Below are positions 13,701 to 24,449 of a stretch of 64,000 bases of DNA, piece by piece. Source of the stretch: Pristionchus mayeri (lineage: Eukaryota > Nematoda > Chromadorea > Rhabditida > Neodiplogasteridae); the NCBI GenBank assembly GCA_036245805.1, contig BTRK01000006.1, positions 20,864,365 to 20,928,364 on the forward strand, in the 5' to 3' direction. A program made the translations under genes and the position numbers. The notes below the pieces were generated by a model, which did not search any database, was not told the DNA's origin, and saw only the letters and a program-made list of their open reading frames with translations. The number at the start of each line of letters is the position of its first letter. Position 1 is the first letter of the stretch.

Positions 13701-16700
13701 AGGTCGCTAGTTTTCGAAGTTTCTCTTGGTGTATTTAGACTCCCTGCCAATCCTTCATGGTTATAGTTAAGGACATGGTAGTAGACTACAATAATATATT
13801 TGAATCGAACATAGCTCGTAGAGCGCCCAAGAAAAACACTTCTTGGTAAAAAACTTGCAAAAAACGAGACTTTTTAGTGTTTTCGAATGAACACCACTCC
13901 TCGAATATATGTGGCCTACCCAATTAGCCCACAATACTAGTGGTACAATACAACTTGCTTGTTCAGATTATGATGAAAAAACTGGTCTAAAGCGTGCTTG
14001 AGGAACGGCAAACTGTCAAAAGCGCCGTTTTCAGCAATCCAATCGCTGCAGAAATATTTCGAAACATAATATTTCTGAACAGATGAATGAATATTCCCTA
14101 AAATGTAACTGTGAACTACTACGGAAGGGTACTTTAGAATGATCAACAACTGATCGTTACTGATCGATCCGCACTAGCAAAATATCGGAAAATGCATATT
14201 CGGAGAATTGCAATTGGTGCTGGACTGGAATTGAGAGCCATTTTCAAGTACGCCTTTGAGGCCAATGCTTTTCCATTAGGCAATTTAATAAGCCCACTAA
14301 TTAGCCTTTAAAACAATGCTTTCATTTTGCTGATATCACAGTCCCCACTGGAATAAAGCTCTATTAAAAAATTATATCAATTTCCACCAATGTCGAATTT
14401 AGATGTGAACAGTGCTATCCTAATTTATTTAATTGGTCGACTATAGCACCCGTTATAAAGGGTTCCCAATGACAACATCAACAGTTGAAAACCATTAGTT
14501 TATTGGTCGATTCCTAAGTATGGGGAAGGTCAGTATGTCAGAACAGGAAAATAGTCAGAAACTTTTGAATCAACCTGATAGTTATCGATAAGTCGCTCCA
14601 TCCGTGTTACCGTACCTGGTGAGATCGTATTTGGTCTGCATGGCGAAGATGATGATGATTCCGCAGCAGGCAGTGGTGATGATGAGGGCCATGAGAACGG
14701 ACTCGATCGTGAACTGCATCGTGATGCACATCGTCATGAATCCCGTCGCGAATGTCTGCAAGGAGATAGGATTACGGTAGCCATCCAATCCATTTATTTA
14801 AAAAAGAAGGATAAAGACAATTGGTCACTCACGAAGATGCCGGTGAGGATGAGGTTCATGGGGAAGGAGCGACGGACGCCCTCGCAGCACACCAGAACGA
14901 GGTAGGTCACGAAGAAGGTGCCGCTGGATTATCAGCCATTGCCGACGAATACAAGAGGATCTAGGCAGATAAGAAGTTAACTCACTAAGCGAGGTAGAAG
15001 AATCCGAGGTTTCCGGCACCGGATCTCCTTCCACTCTGGTTGACGGGTCCTCTGAAGTAGTCCATGATCTCGGGGAAGAGATAGGGAAGAGCCGTCATGA
15101 AGGCCACCACTCCAAGCTGGAATCAATTAGTTAATTATACTAATTTATAATTTCCGTTGAGTAAATTTTTCCTACTGTAAGTTTTATGGATCTCCGAGGG
15201 TCAATCTATTTTTTTAAAATCAACAATAATGACTTTTTTCAGAGTATTAAGGCAACGTAAAGATGGTGACAGATATCTGTTTCTCATAATTGTAAATTAT
15301 AAGTGAACCGTAATTGGTTTTATCGTCCTTTTAATTAACCCATCACATATACTTGCCAATGTAATCAATCACCTAAATCCTAAAAATGTAGGTTGTTCCA
15401 CAAAGCCTGTTAAAATTCTCAAGAATAAATTCTAGCTCTTTACTTTCCATTCCATTAATCTTTGATTCCCAGACATAGCACAACAACCATTGTCATCGTC
15501 AAATGACTGGGGACGAATTTTTATCACCTTATTATACCGTAATCATTGACGCACAAATGGATGTTATGGTAGTAGGAATAATTGAATGAAGAATATCGAC
15601 GATCAGAGCAGAAACCAAATATCAAAGACCACTGACCATGATGGTGACGAGGAAGAAGACCTTGCGGATGAACGCCATGCGGATGCTGCGCTCGTTGAAG
15701 TGCAGCGAGTACCTGAAATTCACACATTCCTATTTTACTACTACCAGCAATGTCCGTTTCACGGCGTTTTCAATAGCAGTGGGAGCCAAGCCTCCCCTTT
15801 TCCCGGAGTCACTCACTTGAAGGGGCCATCGTCGCCGCCATATCCAGGCTGGCCGCCCTGTTCAGCTGTGTTTGAAGTAGGCATGTAACCTGCAAAGAAC
15901 AAAGATGAGCTAGACACAACGCCCCTCCCCTCCCGATGGAGAACAGAGTACATGTCATTTGCGTGTACCGATGACACATGCTAGGTGCATTAGTTCCTTG
16001 TTGATAGGGGGTTTCGAAAGATCGATAGTAGTCGGGAGAGACACGCATGAGATTGAATCACGAGTCTCCCTATTCCATCCTACAAAACTAGTGAAAGAAA
16101 ATGTAGTAATCGAGCAGCCAAGGAAAGAGAGCTTGCTAATGAGAAATGGAAAACCAGAATTGCTCAGTTTCTCGCATTACAATAACAAAGAAGTGAAGAG
16201 GAAGTAGCAAGCACCGGTAATGGTGTAAATTGGAAAAAAAGAGGAGAGATAGAGATACGAGTTCCCTAACTGTGAATCCATTCGATCGATTTCAAAAGAT
16301 TGGGGTGAATACAGATGGGCGATAGAGGTGGAAAGAGAACAACAAACAGTACGCGGAAGCTGAGAATGGTGGGAATGGATTCGTTGCCCGATAGACTGGG
16401 GTAGTCAGGGCAAAAGAGGAGAGAACGGGCATCGAGAGGGAATATATCAGAGGACCCCAACAAATATAGATGAAAGGACGGTCCTTCGTTAGCGGATAGC
16501 TCATGCATATCAATTGGAATTCGGCCAAACAAAAAAATTCCCGGCTGATTCACACATATGTTATCGTTAACACATTCACATTCTCAATTTTCGATGTCGA
16601 AACTGAGAGCAGGGGATGGAAGAAGTGACTGTGACGGTGCCGATACTGTAAACCTTCCTACGCAAAGCTAGCTTATATAACATGAGCTGAGAGTGGATAA

Positions 16701-17677
16701 CAAGCCACTGCTACAGTATAATGCGCGAATCAGGTGAGGGTCTCCATGGGAACGTGAGAGCCTGTGATAGGCTATACACAGGTGGAAAGTTCTAGCTTCT
16801 CCCCGATCAATAGAAGTAGACATCAAGAAACCACAAATGTGAGCTCCCATGTGAGAAAGCTATTGCAGTGAAGGAAGAAGGGATAGGAAGCAAGAGAGTA
16901 TAAATTAGTGCTGGCTAATCCTTGAAATATTACTCATGGAATGGTTTCCAAATATTGCGTGAGCTCTGTTTTATATGCTAGCTAAATAAATTCGCCTATA
17001 TACTTTGGGGTTACAAGGAATACAAGGGGAACCGTGATTCGAATCCTAAGCTTATTCCGCCTGTGCTCTCTCTTTCTCACTTGCCTCAAGACGACAACAC
17101 AAAAGAAGGAGAAGGCAGGCTCCGAATGTTATAATAACAAGATAGAGAAAAGTTATTGAATATAGAAACGAACTTAAGCGGTCCAAAACGTCTGCTCTGT
17201 GCGGCCTCAACTTCAAATACTGAGAGCGAAATTCGAGCGGACGTAATTGAGAAATTACCAACACTAAGCGAATTGAGAAGCAGACAATCTATTTTCGAGA
17301 AATTGTTATCGCAAATGAAGTTGGAAAGCGCTTTGCTACACTCACTCTACAATAACGCGGCGTGAATGAAGAAACTCGAAAAAAACGTTCTGATTTTAAA
17401 TGGTCCAAAATTCAAAAAATGATAGCAATCCCGTTTAATTTGTGTGTAGCTGCCCTAACTCATTACACTTTATTTGGTTGGGTTCTCCCAATGTTTTTCT
17501 ACTTTATATAGAAGTATTTTAGCACTGACGAGGCATAGGCGGGGGCACGAATCCGGGAAGGGGAGGGGGCGCCTGTCCCTGGTAGCCACCCTGCTGGCCG
17601 TACGGCGCCTGTCCGTACTGCGGATTGTAGCCGGGCTGCTGGAACTGTTGCTGCCCGTACGGCTGTTGGTACGACAT
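10732..17677 (-). CDS. Lifeguard/TMBIM (BAX-inhibitor-1 superfamily) membrane protein 1
   Basis: Nine exons join in phase: 17677-17530, 15889-15817, 15712-15637, 15116-14986, 14923-14833, 14755-14616, 11170-11092, 11035-10958 and 10854-10732. They give 312 residues. The N-terminus is a Pro/Gln/Gly/Tyr-rich cytosolic tail (starts MSYQQPYGQQQFQQPGY), as in GRINA/LFG proteins. RSIRMAFIRKVFFLVTIM opens the membrane domain of seven hydrophobic segments. The pore-like signature YEISPEDHIFAAIQLFLDIV lies near the C-terminus, which ends LFGSR. Family members sit in ER/Golgi membranes and influence calcium leak and cell death; C. elegans relatives are xbx-6 and tag-120. Intron 6 (11171-14615) is 3.4 kb because a mariner-ended element fills it. 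The TGA stop overlaps a GTGAGT, so an extra 3' exon cannot be excluded. Confidence 0.92.
11657..12915 (-). mobile_element. 5'-truncated RTE-clade non-LTR retrotransposon
   Basis: Three overlapping open frames on the minus strand (12905-12522, 12529-12260 and 12306-11764) cover a reverse-transcriptase palm and C-terminal domain. Visible motifs are FLDMEKAYYRTPRKQIW, VGVHQGSALSPLLF, MLYADDICIVGT (catalytic YADD) and a distal RLRWFGHVKRRDRDHVCMRM block typical of RTE elements. Frameshifts near 12525 and 12290 break the frame. The endonuclease and N-terminal half are missing, so it is dead. The 3' end carries a short tandem GATTT tail (reverse complement of 11657-11677), as RTE elements often do. 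Confidence 0.92.
12916..13560. repeat. Divergent tandem repeat array interrupted by the LINE
   Basis: Units of roughly 110-130 bp recur. Three copies around 13200-13545 share CGCTTCAAAGTGGTCACCCA followed by a TTCAAAATTTGGTATTAC block and a CATCATTATGATGCAATA-like block. Related, more diverged units (CATAACTCGCTTCAA, ACCATACGAACCCT, GGCGAGCTC) lie at 12940-13130 and also on the other side of the LINE at 11400-11650. The LINE therefore inserted into an existing array. Confidence 0.8.
17469..17677 (-). other. Possible short isoform of Lifeguard 1 by intronic polyadenylation
   Basis: If the exon 1 donor at 17529 is not used, the frame runs on for a few codons (ending MPRQC) to a TAA at 17521-17519. 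A canonical AATAAA follows on the minus strand (17474-17469), 45 bases after the stop. This would yield a 52-residue Pro/Gln/Tyr-rich peptide without membrane domains. The spliced form also fits in phase, because CGT is completed across the junction. Both are readings of the sequence only. Confidence 0.4.
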
Positions 17678-18300
17678 CCTGATAATGATGAAATAAGGAT
17701 GGGAAGAGGGATATATACCAGATAGGACACAGGAAAACACGTCGAAAGAAGCCAAAGAAAAGTGCGGCGTCGGCGGGTTCTAGAAATGGGGAGATAGGGG
17801 CGAGAGCACGATCGATAAGGAGAATGCGGCCGCAGAAAATGAGCGCGCGTGAGTCACGCGTTCACGCAGCAGGAACGGGAGATGGCGAAACAGAGCACGC
17901 GGCAGCAAAAGGAATCGATTGAAAATAGAGCCCTACAAAACGTGGTGGTTATTTTGAAATTTAGAACGAATGAGTGTGCATTCGAGAATGGATGAGCCGG
18001 ATAGGTGACTAATTTCGCAATCACGAGTCATTGAAAAAAGACGAGAAAACACTGGAAAGTGAGCGGGAGCGCGGGACAAACAAGTTGGAAGTGTGACCCA
18101 CAGACACGAACCGCATGAACTTTAAGCGTGGCGGTCGTCATATTGAAGATATCGGACAGATTAATTCCTTCGCATTTTTTTTGCTTTATTGATTATTGTT
18201 GTTCAAAGTCCATATATTTCGGTTATTCGTTGCTAGAACAGCCTTCCGTATATCCGACTACATATCCCTGTTGTTGCAGGGTCGTGAGCCAGACTACGAC

Positions 18301-18842
18301 ATGTGGTTCGAGCAGTTCTATTCCGGGGTCATCACGACGGCATTTGTAGCCGGCGCGTGCTACATGTCCTACCCCTTCAACAAGTGGGACGTCGGCCGCA
18401 AGTACAGAAGGGACTACTGCACAGTCCAGAGGTCAGTCATTTTCTTTCTTACAAATATAAGTTCACTGAATCACATTTCTGTGGGTCCTTTCTGTGCTGA
18501 TTGTTAGTCCTTTCTATATTTGCCAACAACAAGCTTTTCGACGTGTTTCAATATATTTTTAGATTTACGGAAAATAAATGTAATAAGGCGAATATTATGT
18601 TATATCCAATATGTTGGACCAATCCTCTTGCGGCTGTTAGAATTCCATCAATTTAATTTCTTGGAAAATATCTCCCATTCTCCCCGTAAATTTCTCCCCG
18701 ATATAGGCGCCGACTTCAAGAGCGAAGATGATATACTTAATATAAATATATTTGCAGAGTCGAACTCTCGAAGCGCGACCACCGCCTTACTGGAAACCAG
18801 TACGTCATCAACGGCCTCAACGCCATCCCCGATGCGAAGTAG
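18301..18842 (+). CDS. NDUFA1: NADH:ubiquinone oxidoreductase subunit NDUFA1 (MWFE)
   Basis: Two exons (18301-18431 and 18758-18842) encode 71 residues, the usual length for this subunit. The protein begins MWFEQFYSGV, the MWFE sequence that names the subunit. One hydrophobic segment follows (VITTAFVAGACYMSYPF), then a basic tail with the conserved SKRDHRLTGNQYVINGL block near the C-terminus. It is a single-span supernumerary subunit of the mitochondrial complex I membrane arm and is needed for its assembly. A TTGTTGCAG acceptor ends 21 bases before the ATG. It could be a spliced-leader acceptor or a 5' UTR intron end. The gene stands on the plus strand between two minus-strand Lifeguard genes. 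Confidence 0.94.
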
Positions 18843-19021
18843 ATACTAACGGGACGGCACCCTCACCAGCCCTCCGTTAGTTTTCGGCATTCATGTATTT
18901 GCAATTGTAACTGATAGAAGTAAAGGAATGATTGAATATCTTGAACAACTTTGTTCATTTCTGTTTATCACATTCAGTGAGGGGGAAATGGTTGCTCGAA
19001 TGTTAGCTGTTTCTGAAAATA

Positions 19022-20550
19022 TTATATTAATAGGATAGGAGGAGGGTCATACATACATCCTCTAACTCCTTGGACGAATTGGAGAATATGCCAGAACATT
19101 TGCACGATGTCCACGAATATTTGGACGGCAGCAAAGAAGGGATCGTTGACTGAGATCTCATTTCGCTTTCCGCCAATCATCATCTGCGTTGCGAAGGGTA
19201 ATCGATATCATGCTCCTACCGTACCTGAACATCGTAAGCGAGATAGGCCATCATCAGAAGCGCCGCTAGTCCGGAGTAGACTGTGTACAGCCAGTTGACA
19301 TGCTAATGATAGTTTCATAATTAAGTATAATTGAATTTGCGGCTCACAAAGGCGAGGCAGGCAATGAGAGCGAAAATGAAGATGACTCCCAGTACTAGGG
19401 AGAGCAAGAAAAGGATGGGCCCGCATCTGGAAGCGGACTGAATGGCCATGAATCTAAGAGGAGACGCACGTAGTCAGATCGAAGTTGGTCTTCATGGCGA
19501 ATATGATGACTGCCCCCGTGCAGAGAGGAGTCATTCCGAGGGCGATGAGGATGACCTCCGTGTCGGCGTGGATCGTAAGGGCGATGGTCATCCAACCCAT
19601 AGAGAACACCTCAACAGGTCAAGGTACTTGAAGAAGGAAGCGGAGTTCCCTTCTAGCTTTAAAAAAAATTCCACACTTAGATCCTCCTTCAGGCACCTAG
19701 ATAGTTCACTCACGAGTATTCCCGTGACGATGTAATTGAGGGGCGACGTCTTGCGAACGGATGGGTAGCACGAAATGGCGTAGTAGGTCATCAAGTAGAA
19801 TAAGCTTAATGAGTGTTGATTAGTTGAGTGTATATCAGGGCGCAACGAACTAGGCCAGATAGAATAACCAAGAATTTCTGAAGGCGAATATGCGGAAGTT
19901 CTGGCTGACCATGGGCAGCATTGTCATGAACGCGACTATTGCGAGCTGATGAGCAGTTGATTAATTAGTTACTTAGTTAATTATATACTAACCATAACGC
20001 CGACCATACTGAAGACGAGCATTACGAAGCGACGACGGGCGTCGACGCAGTCGAATGTCTTCATGTTCTGCCGCATGGGGTCAGCGAAGATTCCAGTCTT
20101 CATCTGCTGCCCCTCCACTGCAAAGTACTCACAGATACAGTAATGGAAGAACGATATTCAGCTACCGTAGTGGAATTCGGATTACAGTATCCCTACCGTC
20201 CATATTGTTGTTCAAGATTCCAGTTTTCATCTGCTGTGCCTCCACTGTAAAGTTCTCATAGGTACAATAATGGAAGACACTTTATCTTCAACGATGGCAG
20301 TGGAATTTAGATTACAGTATCCCTACCGTCCGCATTGTTGTTCCCGATTAACTGTTGTTGGGGCGCCCCGACTGGGTCAGTTGCTGGTTCGGTCTTGGGT
20401 GTCTCTGCGGTGTTTCCCCCTCCAGTCGTTCCTCCCGTCACTCCAGTTATATCGGCGCCGGTCTTATCATCGCTCCTGCAGGCTACTGTAGGAACAGGGC
20501 ACAGTAATGATTACTGTAGTAGGATATTGGTAGTGGGAAACGTACGCCAT
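19022..20550 (-). CDS. Lifeguard/TMBIM membrane protein 2
   Basis: Ten exons join in phase: 20550-20546, 20475-20327, 20244-20197, 20117-19993, 19945-19851, 19804-19714, 19609-19470, 19426-19348, 19302-19225 and 19183-19022. They give 323 residues. The first exon is only ATG-GC. The N-terminus is Gly/Thr/Pro-rich. Two repeated short blocks (EAQQMKTGILNNNMD and EGQQMKTGIFADPM) come from duplicated exons. The membrane domain parallels that of the first Lifeguard gene (LAIVAFMTMLPMV, NYIVTGIL, AVIIFAMKTNFDLT, GLAALLMMAYLAYDV). The C-terminal signature is NEISVNDPFFAAVQIFVDIV. It is likely an ER/Golgi membrane protein with calcium or death-regulatory roles, by family. The two genes are probably ancient paralogues, comparable to the neighbouring xbx-6 and tag-120 of C. 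elegans (recalled). The donor of exon 5 (GTTCGT) is weak. Confidence 0.88.
20091..20344 (-). repeat. Tandem duplication of about 126 bp that copies a coding exon
   Basis: The segments 20091-20215 and about 20218-20344 are near copies. Each spans the end of one exon, its donor with CCCTACCGTC on the plus strand, an intron, and the acceptor and start of the next exon. Exons 3 and 4 of Lifeguard 2 therefore start with the same peptide (E-A/G-QQMKTGI). Exons 2 and 3 end with related NNN-A/M-D. All exons keep the G|TG codon phase. Confidence 0.85.
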
Positions 20551-20832
20551 CCTGTCGACCACTCCTCTCGAGAAACAAGGAGACAAATGGTTGGAGGAGG
20601 AATGGCAGAGAACGATTGATACGTGAGGAAAATCGATAATCATTTACTGTATTGACGTGCAATTCGGAACAGTTTTCAAAGTAGCAGGGGATAACTGTGT
20701 TAGGAGTGCATTTCCAAGCAACACTTTCAATAATCAGTTTATACACGTTTTTCAGACGATGACATAGCTGTGTTGTTTAGGATTGAGGATGGGGCGTCTC
20801 GTCAATCGATCGGGGGCATTTACCGTATCCTC

Positions 20833-23525
20833 TCAGACGGATATTTTGGACTCGGAAGAGACTGGGCCCGTGTGCGTCTTCCGAGTGGTGTTGCCCGTGA
20901 GAGTGCCCGACCGACTTGCCTGTGTCTTCTGTGTCCGCATCTGATCGCTCTGAAAGAGAGGAGTACGGTAGGGTACGGTGGGTCAGACTCACTATTTGGC
21001 TCGATTGCTGCGTCTTGTCCAGGAGATCTACGGCCATTTTGCGATCGCTCTTAGGCTTGCGCCCCTTGCTGGGTTTCTGCTAGAGATTCGGTACGTGTGG
21101 ACTACGATAGGCGGTAGAGTACCTTGGCTGGTCGTTCTGGCTCCACCGGTGGCTCTGGCTCTACGGGCGGGGGCTTCTCATGAGCCTTTTTCATTAGCTC
21201 TCGCAACTGAAAATAAGTCATTTTTCGATGATTAGTGAGTACGATAACCTCCTTCTCGACTTCCTTGAGCGCGCCCAACTGAAAGAAGAACATGGTAGCT
21301 GCGCATGGGTACGGTGAGACTCACATCCTTCTCGTTGAAGCTCATTTCAGAGGGGCAACTCTGTGGACAACTCCTCGGCTGAAGCTTCTGCAATTACGTC
21401 ATACAGATAGGCGACACCTAGACGATGCACTCTACTTTCGACTTGCTTTTCGGAGTAGAAATCTTTGCAGTTCCGAGAGCCAATGAATCCTTCGCTCTGA
21501 AGGGAGCACTCAAATTATCATTTTGTTGTATTAGGTTGGTGCATAAGTTTCTTTCTTTTTTATTTTTCAAATTTCTGTTGACGTGCCTAGACTCTCATGA
21601 TTTTCTGAATACCATATGTTATGGCCATGGCGGTAGATTACTACCGTACATATGATTTGGATCTACACATCATCGTGAGAAGGTGATAAGTTTCAGAAAA
21701 TTAACATCGGAAAACGGCTATTTTGAGCATTTTGGGAAAAAATTCAGGTTATCGAATACATATGGGATTCTGATTCTACCCAATTGAGAAACACTTGGGC
21801 AGGAGTTCTTTGTTCTACTAAGCACAAAAAATCCGGATTCGAACGTGTGTGGGAGACAGGGGAATCCGAAAAGTGTTGATTTCAGCGGATAAATCAGAAC
21901 ACGATTATTTCGAAATCTGCAGTTCTTCAACGGGAAGTGTTATCCTTTCCCAAATGTGTTAGCATACTTACGGGGGAAAGTACTTCACAACCCATCGAAA
22001 TTGAGCATTTATCAAGGATTTGTAAGGAAGTTGCGCTCAGCAATTGGTGATCTATGATTTTCAAATACAGTAGTTCTGTAATTGGGTCAACATTTCTAGT
22101 AGGTTTTTCATGGCAAGTTTGGTGGGCTATGTCGTATGACATATCCAGTCAAAGTACTTTGTAATAATGTGCTAAATGTAGCCTTCGCGCTATTCCCCTC
22201 GGAGCCTAGAGCAATTGAAAAGTCGGATTGCTCGACCTGGTCCGATTGCTTCCGAACTAAAATGCTCTATTCTAATTGATCGAATCAACACAATATAGTA
22301 TTCGCTATAGTGTGTACCCATGTCCGTATCAACAGCAAAAACAATTATTTGATTGACTCATTGCGACTACCTAGGGAGGTCAGAATGTTGGTGCACGAAA
22401 AAAGAAAGAAACTTTTGCACCAGCCTAATATTACAGTACTTTTCTTCATTTGCAGCCGTCTTTTCAGAGAGAGTCTTCAAGGGAGTAGCGTCTACAATAG
22501 CCAGAATTCGGTAGTCTGGGAAGCTACAGTAACCCACTGGTTGGGATCTGAACCACGGGCGGGGGTTCCGCTTGTTTCTGCGTTTCGTTGTTGCCGGCCT
22601 CGGGCTTGACGCTCTCGCTCTTTTCTGCTGCTCGCGACTTCTCTTCCTGGGAGGGGTACGGTCGGTCGCTCCCTGGGTCACAAACCTGAATCACAGGGTA
22701 CTTTGCTCGGAGTGATCGAATGAAGCAGTATTGCACTATGAACACGATGCAATCGATCACTTGCACGACAAGGAACACGATCAATGCGTATTGGAGTACT
22801 GTAATGGGAGGTGTATGGTAGATATTGATTGAATAAAGACGCACTGGCTTCTGATTTATCTGGTGACAGCATAGTACACTTGGCGCTGAATTAGCAGGAA
22901 TAGAGATCAAAGACCAGTTCGGAAATTACTTGTTGAAGAAGGGTTCTTTCATGAGATAGGACACGTAGAAGTAGATACCAAGAGTCGTCTGCAGTATTGT
23001 GTTGAAGTTCTCACTCGTCTGAAAGCAGTTAGTACATGGTAGACGAATAAAATACGGTATACCTTAGCTACCGATAGATACTGTAGGGAAATACGGCTTG
23101 GATTGGCTTTGAGGGATCGATAGTGGGCATATGTCTGGCCGGAAGTCACGATGTGCAAAGTGGATGTCGCAATCTGAGATGAGTATGGTTATAGTAGGCC
23201 ACCGTATATCCTAACCATTGGAATACTGTAGGGCCAGCACGATGTCACTACGATGGTAGTGAGAGCGATAGTCAATGCTGCTACTCGTAGCAACAGACGG
23301 ATGTAGATCACGACGCCTATCGCCCTCTGAGGAGGAACGGCTGGTTACGGTAGCATGAAGGCAAGACTCACTAAGCGCGGGGCTTTTTCGGTCTCTCCCG
23401 TGATCGAGGCATCCTTGTTGGTGGCGCTTTTCTTGGAGGACAGTTTGGAAGGGACGGACAGGAGAGACAGCGACCAATCGTCACGAGGGAAGAAGAGACG
23501 AGTGAGGGAAGAAAGCAATCGACTC
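20833..23525 (-). CDS. Unknown multi-pass membrane protein with long charged tail
   Basis: I do not recognise this protein. In-phase exons on the minus strand run from an exon ending KSATNKDASITGETEKAPRL (about 23525-23373) to a TGA at 20835-20833. Hydrophobic segments are VVIYIRLLLRVAALTIALTT followed by IVVTSCWPYSI, a TTLGIYFYVSYLM segment, and YALIVFLVVQVIDCIVFIVQ. This suggests about four membrane spans. The cytosolic tail is rich in Lys, Glu and Pro (PPPVEPEPPVEPERPAK) and ends SSESKISV. The start codon was not found: the first exon shown begins after an AG acceptor, so an upstream exon is likely. Its stop is 283 bp upstream of the Lifeguard 2 ATG on the same strand. That spacing could fit a nematode operon, but it is unproven. 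One intron carries a mariner-ended element. Confidence 0.68.
21531..22428. mobile_element. Non-autonomous mariner element (898 bp) in an intron
   Basis: TA-TTAGGTTGGTGCATAAGTTT on the left and the reverse complement of TTAGGCTGGTGCAAAAGTTT on the right define terminal inverted repeats, with TA at both flanks (21529-21530 and 22429-22430). These are typical mariner ends. Internal frames do not show a transposase. The region just inside the right end resembles the matching region of the 11.3-14.6 kb element (AAAACAATTATTTGATTG versus AAAACCATTAGTTTATTG). The two may be related, with different TIR variants. Confidence 0.82.
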
Positions 23526-23589
23526 TGCTAAAGTCCATCTCCTCCCCCATTCATTCTCCCTCCTCTCCTCCTTGTCAGACGGTCGCACC

Positions 23590-24449
23590 ATGGCAGCGGT
23601 TCCTCCTGTGGTGGTGGGGAATTACAGTAGAGTACGGTAGGTCACGTTTCCCTTCAGGACCCGAAGATCACCGTGAACCAACCGCCAGTGCCGCCGCAGG
23701 AGGACTCGGGACCGACCATCCCGGAGAAACCAATACATATACCCGGGGTGCAAAACGGATTACTATCTGAGGTTACCGTACTTCTTCAGCGTAATCCGCC
23801 CCCTTCGAAGCCGCATCAACAGCCACAGGAACAGGTGCCACAGAAGCTCGCTCCTGGTCTCGAGAAGCTCAAGCGACCGTACATCAACAATGACGAAGTT
23901 ACGGTAGCTGAGTACGGTAGCAATAAATTATTGATTTGGAGTTGCTTCGGATCGGGTCGATTCTCGAGCGACGAATGAAGATGACTCAGGAACATCGGGC
24001 GTCCTTCGACTGGATCGCATACTCCAGAACGCAGGAAATGGTGAGAGAGAGAGAAAGAGAGTACGGTAGTCGAGGAATGCCGAGTTGCGGTGTGATATGC
24101 AATTAGGAAGGGTGCCGACAATAGCAGCGATTTGCAGCAGCACATGCCCGAGTTCTTCGTGCACCTGCAACGATCGGTCGGAGGAGTGGTACGGTAGCTG
24201 ATGCATCGACGAATGATTTTATCATTTTGAGATGCTGAGCCCTCAAATGGCGACCGAGTCTGTACAGTTTCTGTTTGGTCGGAAACTGCTTACGGTAGGG
24301 GAGAAAGAAAACATCTGCAAGAAGGTTCGAAAAAGGGGTCAACATTTCTTCAACAAAACATGTTCTAGATACAAGAGATGCCACCCAACAACCTGACACT
24401 GCACGCGGTCGGTTCGTTTGACTTTTTTTTTCCAAAATTCAATTTTTAA
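23590..24449 (+). CDS. Uncharacterised proline-rich protein
   Basis: I do not recognise this protein. A likely start is ATG 23590 (MAAVPPVV, spliced at 23613). Exons follow at 23658-23747 (DPKITVNQPPVPPQEDSG onward), about 23791-23900 (RNPPPSKPHQQPQEQVPQ, then LEKLKRPYINNDE), about 23939-24034 (LLRIGSILERRMKMTQEH, then FDWIAYSRTQEM), about 24131-24184 (QHMPEFFVHLQRSVGGV) and 24369-24449 (IQEMPPNNLTLHAVGS, then stop). All junctions are in phase 0. The N-terminal half is Pro/Gln-rich and probably disordered; the C-terminal half looks helical. There is no signal peptide or membrane span. An AATAAA lies at about 24638. The start, the GTTACG donor and the last exon are the weakest parts. It is divergent from the neighbouring unknown membrane-protein gene. 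Confidence 0.5.

Larger units (their letters stand above)
11302..14578. mobile_element. Mariner-type element with nested insertions, inside a Lifeguard intron
   Basis: The left end TTAGGTTGATTCATAAGTTT (from 11302) and the right end, whose reverse complement is TCAGGTTGATTCAAAAGTTT (to 14578), are terminal inverted repeats flanked by TA on both sides. This is the usual mariner/Tc1 arrangement. No intact transposase is visible. The interior holds a divergent tandem-repeat array, a truncated RTE-type LINE and about 700 bp of unassigned sequence (13.86-14.56 kb). It probably grew by later insertions, or is a non-autonomous composite mobilised in trans. Confidence 0.75.

Noticed and set aside
21718..22142. 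Possible mariner transposase in the 21.5-22.4 kb element
   Set aside because: The open frames show none of the D,D34D or helix-turn-helix motifs of mariner transposases.
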